Positions 1 through 6,800 of a stretch of 7,860 nt of DNA are shown here, in pieces. Every line of letters starts with the position of its first letter. Position 1 is the stretch's first letter. The translations under genes and the position numbers were made by a program. The notes beneath the pieces are model-generated. The model searched no databases, was not told the DNA's origin, and saw nothing but the letters and a program-made list of their open reading frames with translations. Origin of the DNA: Treponema sp. (GTDB lineage Bacteria > Spirochaetota > Spirochaetia > Treponematales > Breznakiellaceae); NCBI GenBank assembly GCA_031270205.1, contig JAISYA010000220.1:1-7860 (forward strand). Reading direction: 5' to 3'.

Positions 1-98
1 TGCCCGCCGACCTCTTTCTTGAAACCGTCGAATTCCCCGAAACCAGGGAGTACGCCAGAAGGGTTCTGGCCGCGGCGGCGGTATATGGGGAGTTATGA
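1..98 (+). CDS. Lytic transglycosylase, C-terminal end (partial)
   Basis: Only the last 31 codons are in the window, read in the frame beginning at base 3 and ending with TGA at 96-98. The visible residues include FLETVEFPETREYARRVL followed by a short alanine-rich stretch and a tyrosine. This matches the end of the SLT (Slt70/MltC-type) lytic transglycosylase domain, where an E-x-I/V-P/E-F-x-E-T-R-x-Y-x-x-x-V-L helix closes the catalytic fold. Enzymes of this family cleave the MurNAc-GlcNAc bond of peptidoglycan to give 1,6-anhydro ends, acting in the periplasm. The catalytic glutamate and any signal peptide lie outside the window, so activity cannot be judged. Its stop codon overlaps the ATG of a small ORF (95-238), suggesting the two are co-transcribed. 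The family call rests on one short but characteristic motif. Confidence 0.72.
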   Translation, partial: PADLFLETVEFPETREYARRVLAAAAVYGEL

Positions 99-238
99 GC
101 CGGCGCTATTACACGCGCCGCCCGAAGGTTCCTGAAAAATACGGACTTTTTGATCGAAATATCAGACTGCTGTCCGTGTTTGTCTGTGTTGTCCTATGCT
201 TACCAATTCCGGTGCGTTCATTCAAAAGTCTGGTTTAA
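95..238 (+). CDS. Small putative membrane protein, 47 aa, coupled to the transglycosylase
   Basis: This 47-codon ORF starts at an ATG that overlaps the preceding TGA (ATGA, 95-98), the classic arrangement for translational coupling. A GGGGAG sequence lies just before the start, but only about 2 bases away, so coupling rather than independent initiation is more likely. The first 28 residues are strongly basic and aromatic (MSRRYYTRRPKVPEKYGLF). They are followed by one hydrophobic stretch (roughly residues 29-41, LLSVFVCVVLCLP) and a short basic tail. This suggests a single-pass inner-membrane protein with a cytoplasmic basic N-terminus, by the positive-inside rule. I do not recognise the family. 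It could be a genuine small protein acting with the transglycosylase, the truncated remnant of a longer gene, or a chance ORF. It ends with TAA at 236-238. Confidence 0.42.
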   Translation: MSRRYYTRRPKVPEKYGLFDRNIRLLSVFVCVVLCLPIPVRSFKSLV

Positions 239-246
239 TACCCCAA

Positions 247-342
247 GGCAAGCTGCGCTTGCCAGGCTTGCCCCGCGGAGGCTCATCCCGCGCTGCGGCT
301 GGGGCGGATCCTCCGCAAGGGCTGTTCATGACCATGAACAGC
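247..342. repeat. Cluster of inverted repeats in the convergent intergenic gap
   Basis: Three hairpin-forming elements lie back to back between the rightward small ORF and the leftward OppA-type gene. First, GGCAAGC and GCTTGCC at 247-253 and 257-263 pair across a 3-base loop, and GCTTGCC is repeated at 266-272. Second, GCGGAGG near 275-281 pairs with CCTCCGC near 310-316 across a GC-rich interior. Third, GCTGTTCATG and CATGAACAGC at 321-330 and 333-342 form a 22-base near-perfect palindrome around AC. None is followed by a clear T-run in the direction needed, so these are not obvious terminators. They look like an intergenic palindromic repeat block or a protein-binding site. Copy number elsewhere in the genome is unknown. 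Confidence 0.5.
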
Positions 343-344
343 GG

Positions 345-397
345 AAAAAACCACGACTTCACGAACTCTTACTTCGCTGTTTTTTGCCTGTTCGTGG
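345..397 (-). terminator. Weak candidate terminator of the DUF5312-oppA operon
   Basis: Read on the minus strand, CCACGA (397-392) can pair with TCGTGG (356-351), and the latter is followed at once by six T (350-345). A competing 7-base stem, CACGAAC (396-390) with GTTCGTG (366-360), lies inside it. Either loop is long (23-35 bases) and contains the OppA stop codon (371-369), which is unusual for an intrinsic terminator. The T-run makes it the best candidate in the gap, but Rho-dependent termination is equally possible. Confidence 0.28.
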
Positions 398-2168
398 CGG
401 CAAGGCGCAGAGGCTCGTTCGAGAGGAACACTACCCCCGGCAGAGGGCGAAAGGCTTTGAAGTTGAGGTATTTGAAAGGATGAATGTCCAGGGCATTGGG
501 GTACCAGCCGTCAAGCTCGTTGGTGTCCACTACGTTGATCGCCGGGCTGTATGAAACGGGCAGCACCGAGCCGCGGTCAAGCAGGAGTTTTTCCGCTTCC
601 GCCAGCGTGGCGAGGCGGACGTCCCCCTCTTCCAGCATGGACCTTTCCATCAATTTTTCATAATCCGCGTCGTTGTAGCGGGCGTCGTTCAGGTTGGAAT
701 CCCGCCGCCACATTTGCAGGAAAGTATAGGGGTCGGCGAAATCGCCAATCCAGGTAGAAGAACCCACGATGTAGCCTGAACCTTTCATGGACTGGAAATA
801 CTGGTTATAGGGGATCACTTCCACCCTCACCGGCACGCCAAGCCCCTCCTTCCATGTCTGGGCCATTAAGCCGCCGATGCGGGCCGCCTCCTGCGAGGGG
901 GTGAGCCGTATCACCAGTTCCGGCAGACCCCTGCCGCCCGCGTAACCCGCCTCGGCGAGGAGCCGCGCCGCCTCTTCCATATCGGGCATGGTCAGCCCCG
1001 CTATCTCAGGATAGCCCCTGATGGGGAAAATCAGTGTTGCGGCGGGCAGGAAATGGCCCTGCCGGATTTCGTCCCAGGGCAGGGCCAGTGCCAGGGCCCG
1101 GCGGATACGGTAATCGTCCCAGGGCTTTTCCGCGGAACGGATAAAGTAGTAGTGGGTGGCGAACATGGCGTTAACCTGAATGCCGCTCCGGTCGGTGAGC
1201 GCGTCAAGGTTGACATCCCCGGAAATCCAGCGAGCCTCCCCCGAATTCCAGAGGTTTGCCGTCTCGTCGCCGTCTTCCGTGTACTTGAGGGTTATTTTGT
1301 TGAAGGAAACCCGCCGCGCATCCCAATACTGATCGGTTTTGGCCAGCACGATTGTATCTTCGTCCATTTCGGTAATGCGGAAGGGGCCGTTGGAAAACGG
1401 CGGCTCCCAGGCGGCGGCTTTGCCGGCGGTTTCATCGCCATTGGAAGGCGGCGCCCAGTGTTCTTTATTCAGCATTGAGGGGTGGATGGGACTAAAGGAA
1501 TGATGGCAGAGCATGGCGGGGAAAAAGGCCGCCGGAGCGTTAAGCCTGACCGTCAGGATTTTCTCCCCGGTGACGCTTATGCCTACCCTGGCTGGATCTT
1601 TCTCCACGCCGGTACGGAATTCCCTGGCCCGCTCGATCACGTCAAAGAGGCTTGAGTAGGGAGATTCCCGCTCCGGCGAAAGGAGGGAAATCCAGGCGGC
1701 GCGGAAATCCTCGGCCCGTACCGGATCGCCATTCCAGTATTTGGCGTTCTGCCTGATGGTAAAAGTCCACTGTTTTTTGTCTTCCGAGAGTTCCCACTTT
1801 TCAACCGCCGCCGGAATCGGCTCCATAGTGAAAGGGTGGTAGGAAAAAAGGCCCTCGTAGATGGCGGTAAAAAGCTGGGCCTCGCTTGCCAGATATGACT
1901 TGCGGAAATCCAACTCCACCACTTCCCCCCTGGAAAGGGCCACGGTAAGCTCGTCCCGGGCAAGTACTTCGGGCCGGCTTTCGGCGAATTCCGGCGTGAG
2001 CGGCCCGCCTTCCGGTTCGGGCGCGGCGGACGGGGAGGGTTCCGTTTCCTGCGGCGGCGTTTCCGCGGGCAGGTTTTCTCCGGGACTCGTCTTGCAGGCC
2101 CACAGACCCGCGCAGGCCAGGATGAGGAGCATGAAAAGACCGGTTTTGTTTAGGGCGTGTTTGTTCAT
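369..2168 (-). CDS. Oligopeptide ABC transporter substrate-binding lipoprotein (OppA/SBP_bac_5 type), 599 aa
   Basis: This is a lipid-anchored periplasmic receptor expected to capture peptides (or murein peptides) and hand them to an ABC importer. The N-terminus is a lipoprotein signal: basic residues, a hydrophobic core at 10-24, and lipobox LWAC with Cys25. A proline- and glutamate-rich linker (about 28-66) follows. The family 5 solute-binding fold then runs from about 70 to 571, with recognisable OppA marks: IYEGLF at 103-108, WTFTIRQNAKYWNGDPV at 134-150, GPFRI at 261-265, YWD at 281-283, RRALALALPWDEI at 356-368, STWIGDFADPYTFLQMW at 471-487 and RYNDADYEKLM at 497-507. Such domains usually end near DIHPFKYLNFK (561-571). 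Here 28 more residues follow, encoded by repeat-like DNA. GGAG about 8 bases before ATG supports the start. It lies 12 bases after the DUF5312-like gene in one operon. No permease or ATPase gene is in the window. Confidence 0.93.
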   Translation of the reverse strand: MNKHALNKTGLFMLLILACAGLWACKTSPGENLPAETPPQETEPSPSAAPEPEGGPLTPEFAESRPEVLARDELTVALSRGEVVELDFRKSYLASEAQLFTAIYEGLFSYHPFTMEPIPAAVEKWELSEDKKQWTFTIRQNAKYWNGDPVRAEDFRAAWISLLSPERESPYSSLFDVIERAREFRTGVEKDPARVGISVTGEKILTVRLNAPAAFFPAMLCHHSFSPIHPSMLNKEHWAPPSNGDETAGKAAAWEPPFSNGPFRITEMDEDTIVLAKTDQYWDARRVSFNKITLKYTEDGDETANLWNSGEARWISGDVNLDALTDRSGIQVNAMFATHYYFIRSAEKPWDDYRIRRALALALPWDEIRQGHFLPAATLIFPIRGYPEIAGLTMPDMEEAARLLAEAGYAGGRGLPELVIRLTPSQEAARIGGLMAQTWKEGLGVPVRVEVIPYNQYFQSMKGSGYIVGSSTWIGDFADPYTFLQMWRRDSNLNDARYNDADYEKLMERSMLEEGDVRLATLAEAEKLLLDRGSVLPVSYSPAINVVDTNELDGWYPNALDIHPFKYLNFKAFRPLPGVVFLSNEPLRLAATNRQKTAK

Positions 2169-2180
2169 TTTTTTCTCCGC

Positions 2181-3578
2181 TCAAGCAGTGGGACTGACCC
2201 CCAGCCGCTTAAGCTGTTCTTCTTCTTCTTTTTGGGCGTTATACTCATGCCGGAACTGGTTGGCGCGCACAATGGAGTTTTTGACAGTGGACAGCTCGGG
2301 CTTGATACCCTTGATTTTTTCACGTTCTTCTTTGGCTGAGCTGCTTTTGAAAAAATCATCCAGCGCGCCAAGAGTCCGGTGCAGGGACTGTAGTTCCCTG
2401 ATGCTCCGGTCCAGATAGGAGGTTATCTGTTCCTCGGACATGGCGCCCAGTTTTGAGAGCGCCGTCCCCTGTCCGCCAAGTTTGGCAAAAACCCTGATCT
2501 TTTTATCCAGGTCCGCACGAAACTGGTGGTAGTTTATCTTCTCTTTAACCGGTATCCCTTTGGTGACGTCCATGTATTGCACTTCGTAGATCACCTCTTC
2601 AGGCTCACTGTGCATCATCTGCCGGATAATAAGCCGGACCTTCTCCCAGAAACTCTTTTTCCGGTTTGCCAGCACAGCCCCGTTTTCGTCGATTTTGCCG
2701 ACGATTTCAGTCAGCGCGTTGGTCGATCCCCCGATAACCTGAACGCCTTCCAGCAGGGTGGCCTTGAAGTCCACCGCCGGCTTGACGACTTTCGGCTTTT
2801 CTTCCACCAGCTTGAGGGATTTAAGAATCGCCTCCTGCATGGCCGGCCCGTCTTTCGAGTAGTCCTCTTTTATAAGCTCGTCAACGAATTCCTGATAGAA
2901 GGGAATACCCGGCAGGGCCGATGCAAACTTCCGCTTGATATTCACCACGCCGGCTTCCCCGGCGGACATGTTTTTCGTAATGGCGTTTCGGATATTGAGC
3001 TTGTAGGTTTCTTTGTAGTAGGTGATCAGATCCTTGAGGATCCCCACCACCGTGCCGGTCGTTTTTGAGAGCTTGGCCAGGGACTCGCCGACGATGCTGA
3101 GCGTTATCTGATCCACGCCGACTTTTGACTGGGCGGTAATTTCCGCCACTACCCTGGTATTATGCGATTGGGAATCCGGTGTCAGATGAACCCAGTCAAT
3201 GTAGCGCACCAGGCCCAGGATGCGCCTTACCCGTTCCAGATTGAAAAAGTCAATCTGGAACTGATAAAAGTTGACCAGAAAGTCGAGCTGATTGTCGTAA
3301 TTGGAGAGCCGCAGGGAAATCTGCTCCACCCGCTTGGCTTCGTTGAAAGGGCCGGTTTCGGGCACTTCCAGTTCCCCAATGCGCGCCTCCTGCTTGTAGG
3401 GGTCCTCGTGTATCAGCTTTTTTTTGAGGAAAATATTGTACAGCGCCGCGAACGCGCTCTGGAATATCCGCAGTTCCTCTTTCAGTCTGGTCAGTTCAGA
3501 CTGCTCCAGCCAATCCTTCCGCGCGAGAAGAACTTCCAGAAGCGAATCTGCGTAATTAGAGGCGCCGGTCTCAGCCAT
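2181..3578 (-). CDS. Spirochaete helical protein of unknown function (DUF5312-like), 465 aa
   Basis: The function is unknown. The sequence resembles a family I remember as DUF5312, found in Treponema; this is recollection and not a search result. It has no signal peptide and no membrane segment, so it should be cytoplasmic. It appears almost entirely alpha-helical. An N-terminal helical region (about 8-60) is followed by a central block (about 85-200) with the distinctive stretch RYIDWVHLTPDSQSHN at 125-140, then a serine/threonine-rich helix near 160-180. A basic segment precedes a tryptophan at 305-320, and the C-terminal part is highly charged and probably coiled-coil (about 380-455). It is the first gene of the operon with the OppA-type lipoprotein 12 bases downstream. 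The ATG at 3578 has no Shine-Dalgarno sequence, and the promoter lies immediately upstream, so translation is probably leaderless. No other in-frame start looks better. Confidence 0.85.
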   Translation of the reverse strand: MAETGASNYADSLLEVLLARKDWLEQSELTRLKEELRIFQSAFAALYNIFLKKKLIHEDPYKQEARIGELEVPETGPFNEAKRVEQISLRLSNYDNQLDFLVNFYQFQIDFFNLERVRRILGLVRYIDWVHLTPDSQSHNTRVVAEITAQSKVGVDQITLSIVGESLAKLSKTTGTVVGILKDLITYYKETYKLNIRNAITKNMSAGEAGVVNIKRKFASALPGIPFYQEFVDELIKEDYSKDGPAMQEAILKSLKLVEEKPKVVKPAVDFKATLLEGVQVIGGSTNALTEIVGKIDENGAVLANRKKSFWEKVRLIIRQMMHSEPEEVIYEVQYMDVTKGIPVKEKINYHQFRADLDKKIRVFAKLGGQGTALSKLGAMSEEQITSYLDRSIRELQSLHRTLGALDDFFKSSSAKEEREKIKGIKPELSTVKNSIVRANQFRHEYNAQKEEEEQLKRLGVSPTA

Positions 3579-3585
3579 AAGGCAA

Positions 3586-3614
3586 AGTATAGTATAAACT
3601 GCAAATTAAAGCAA
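3586..3614 (-). promoter_or_regulatory. Sigma70-type promoter of the DUF5312-oppA operon, leaderless spacing
   Basis: On the minus strand, TTGCTT (3614-3609) and TATACT (3591-3586) are separated by exactly 17 bases. The -10 matches the consensus at five of six positions; the -35 is weak. Transcription would begin about 7 bases after the -10, near 3579-3578, on the first base of the ATG. A second, overlapping TATACT (3596-3591) would start transcription about 5 bases earlier but lacks a well-spaced -35. In either case there is no room for a ribosome binding site. Confidence 0.6.
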
Positions 3615-3843
3615 CGCTCTTTTCAAGCGCAATTCCCGCTCCGGGCGCAAAAGACATACAGGCGCACAAAGGGAGAAGAGGGATGAGTAGAGAGGAGAAG
3701 CCGGTCCCAAGCTGCCCGCCACAGGCGGGCCTGCCGAAAGGCCGACAGAACGGCACGGGGCGTTACCCCTGCGTTCCCGTTGGGGCACAAGCTGTTTCCG
3801 GTAACAAACCGGCTCAATTTTTGCGCCTGGGCCGCCGGTTCCG
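3615..3843. other. Intergenic region: purine-rich tract and structured palindrome cluster, no gene
   Basis: I see no credible gene here; short open frames exist on both strands, but none has a start signal or protein-like content. The stretch 3668-3700 is almost all purine on the plus strand. It is followed by a group of short hairpins: GCCCGCC/GGCGGGC at 3714-3720 and 3724-3730, GCC-GAAA-GGC near 3733-3742, GGGG/CCCC at 3757-3760 and 3766-3769, and CCGGT/ACCGG at 3798-3802 and 3808-3812. The arrangement (short stems with 3-6 base loops in series) recalls the block at 247-342, though the sequences differ. It separates the upstream operon promoter from the terminator of the large lipoprotein gene. 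Confidence 0.45.
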
Positions 3844-3868
3844 AAAAAAAGGGCCCCCGAAGGGGCCC
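3844..3868 (-). terminator. Strong Rho-independent terminator of the large lipoprotein gene
   Basis: On the minus strand, GGGCCCC, the loop TTCG and GGGGCCC (3868-3851) are followed directly by seven T (3850-3844). The closing C-UUCG-G tetraloop is an especially stable one. It begins 21 bases after the TAG stop of the 1071-residue lipoprotein. A second inverted repeat, CCGGAAA/TTTCCGG (3880-3886 and 3893-3899), brackets that stop codon and may add a roadblock or protect the 3' end. Confidence 0.93.
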
Positions 3869-3889
3869 TGAATATGGCGCCGGAAACCG

Positions 3890-6800
3890 CTATTTCCGGT
3901 AGTTCATGTACGGCGCCGCGTATGGGTAGACATCAATAATGATGTTTCCGCTGGCGTCTTTCTGGTAGTCCGTATCCGGGTTGTAACAGAACCATTCAAG
4001 CGTACCGGAAGCTTTCCAGTGGTAGCCGGTAAGGGCGGAGTAATAATCCGTCCTCATCCTGAGCCAGATAACGCCCTTGTTTTTAGGAACGGACAACAAT
4101 ATCTGCTCGCCGGCAGCATTGAACTTTCCGTCATCCGACACCTTCGTGACCCATGTACCGGTAACGCCGGCCGCCGCCGATCTCGCGTTCACCGCAGCCC
4201 TCTGCGCCGCGTGCGGATCGCCGCTTCTGCCGGTCCAGAACGATCCAAGGAAGTACGGCTCGACGCGGCCTGAATAATGCCCTCCATGGACAGAATCCAC
4301 CGTATTACCGGTTCCCCAATAGTTGAATCCCATGCTCTTGTATCCCGAAGGACCGGGATAATGCCAGAGTGCGCTCTCCCGGCCATGGGCGAAGCCCTGG
4401 AGCCACCCTTCGCTTGTGCTGCCGAACCGGTCATTGAATTCATCGCAGGGGTACTCTTCCCACCACCAGCCGGTTCTGCCGGTTTTGAAGTTTCCAACGC
4501 CCGTTGCGCCCGCCTCTATCAGCGGAATCTGATATCTCCTGACGCCGCCTGTATAATAGTGGTAACCCACATCGTCTACGGTTCCCGTCGCGGGCGCCGG
4601 CCCGCTTGGGGTAATATGGACAGACTGCCACTGGGCGATGATTTCCGGCCGCTCGTACACCTCAATCAGGTTGATAGAGTACAGGTCCGACGGCGCGTTT
4701 TTCCCGGTATAATTAAGGATGAGGCCCTGGGTCCCTCCTCCCGGCGGCGGCGGCGGCGCCGTAACAGACGGCGGCGGGGTCTTAAGCTTGATGACTTTCA
4801 CGAAGTCTTTGCTCAAGTCCACTCCGTCCAGCAATAGTGAGCCGACGGTGTTTAGCCCCGGATTCCGTGTTCCTTGCGCGATCCCGTTTTCTACCACATA
4901 GGCGACATTGAGATAGTCGTAACTCCAGGAAGATTGGACTGTGAGCACACCTGTCCGCGTAAGGGAATAGTGAGCCGCGTTCGTCATCGCGTCAAGCGCC
5001 CCTACTTTCCAGTAGCCCCTTGGATCGTTATTACCGTGGAGCGGATTGAAGGCCGTGGCGTCGTCAGGAATAGCCAGCCACTGAATGGTCCGCGGATTAC
5101 CGTCCCTGGCGAAGAACTTCACGCCGTCGCCGGCATACTCCCCGTTGAGTATAACCACATCGGTGACGGGGATAAAGCCCGGCGCCCCGGGCGGAGTCGG
5201 CGGAATGAGGCCTCCGGCGATAAGGTCGCTTTCGCTAACCGTGATCGTCCTCAGGTGCGAAGCGGGGCCGTTCGCGCCGTAGAGTTTTCCATCCGGAGCG
5301 ATTGATACGTTGATAGCGCCGGAGTACGTGAGTACCGGGTTTTCCACTTCCTCGCCATTCACCTCGAATATCCCCGTGAACTGTTTCGTCACAGTAACCG
5401 ACGCCTGCGCCGTATAGTCCCGACCCTCAATGATCGGCATACCGATGGAGTTAATGACATCGAAGGTCACCGCGTTTCCGTTGGGCACATTTGTAGTGTA
5501 TACCTGGTAATTAGCGCTTGTTTTCGCGTCGGTGATTTTGACGCTCTCGACAACGGAAATCGTGCTTGAGGTGTTCAGCACATTGATTCTGGCGCCTGGA
5601 ACTTTCCGGGCAGCCACATCGTTGTCCGTAACGATGATCTCCGCAATCGTGTTGTTGAGGTAGACAAGTCTGGTAACAGCGCAGGCGCCCTCTGAAGTTA
5701 TCGCGTTGACGCTGGCAATGAAGTAGCCGTCTATCGGGAAAAGGCTTGTGCCAATCATGTCCACGTCGTCAGAGGCATTGATGTTTAGCGGCGCTCCCCT
5801 GGCGAAGTCGGTATAGGTCCAGGTCTTGTCGCCCCGTGCCGGGTAGTCCCGCGCTTCCAGAGTAACCGAGTCAAGCACCGCCCCGGTAGTCTTGTTGACC
5901 AGGGTAATTCGCCCGACGCCAGAGCCTTGTGACGGCGGCAGTACGTCGGTGGGATCCATATCATTTTCCCCGGGCTTTTCCACGTTGACGACATAGTTCC
6001 CGCTCTTGTCCCTGTAGAAGTAGAGATAGTGCTCTTTGGTGGTCTGGGGATCGTTGGACGGGACTATTATACCGGTCTTCATCGCGGTTCTCTCGGTTCC
6101 GTTGTGCCCGGCTGTTATCTTGTATTGGCCCTGCTGCAGGGCGATAGCCCTTCTGTCCTGGGCCGCTACCGCGGGGAACGCGACTGTCCCGCCTTCGTTC
6201 TGTACCGATACGCTGTTGATGGTGTGGATAACGTTTTGGAGCGGATCACCAAATGTTCTTCCCTCGTCTACAAACTGCACCCAGTCAACATTTCTGGTCC
6301 GTGAAAGGTTAACCACGACGAATGTACCCATGGTGGCTCTGTTTTTGGGTGAAATAATGGGCGGAACCGATCCGTTCTCTTCTTCCGGCGTTTTTTCGCC
6401 GGTATTATCGGCGATGTTGACAATCGTGTTGGCGATCTTCTGCAAAATATCCTGAATGGCCGCGTTGTCGGAACTGCCCACATTAATATCGATGGTGGTG
6501 TTCGTATCGCCCGGCTTGGGAATGGGGAACGGTCTCCGCATGTTCGGATCGTTGGGCGATACCACTACGATATCGGCAAACTCGTCAGAAACCCCATTAG
6601 CTTTCTGTTCGTTAATATAAGAAGCGTCCTCTGTCCGGTACATCCAGACATAGTAGATACCCTTGGACTGGGTAGCGTACACATCCGCCGTTTTTTTAAC
6701 GCTGGATGAACCGCCCGGCCTTTGCTGGATGTTTAGCTCGACCTCGTACTCGATGTCGGACGCCTGGACATACTTTGTCTTGACGATTTTCCAGTTATTA

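Noticed and set aside
150..554. 134-codon open frame on the plus strand over the convergent gap
   Set aside because: It spans the hairpin cluster and runs antisense into the OppA-type gene; it has no ribosome binding site and no coherent product.
1053..1478. 141-codon open frame on the plus strand
   Set aside because: It is antisense to a recognisable OppA-type protein and shows no independent signal.
2526..3068. 180-codon open frame on the plus strand
   Set aside because: It is antisense to the DUF5312-like gene, whose protein is far more coherent. The His, Phe and Arg pattern is that of a shadow frame.
3757..3792. Integron attC-like site, prompted by the repeated GCGTT words and imperfect symmetry
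   Set aside because: No proper R/L box arrangement or cassette structure, and no integrase in the window.
4277..4837. 186-codon open frame on the plus strand
   Set aside because: It lies wholly antisense to the large lipoprotein, has an Arg- and Pro-rich composition typical of an antisense shadow, and has no domain.
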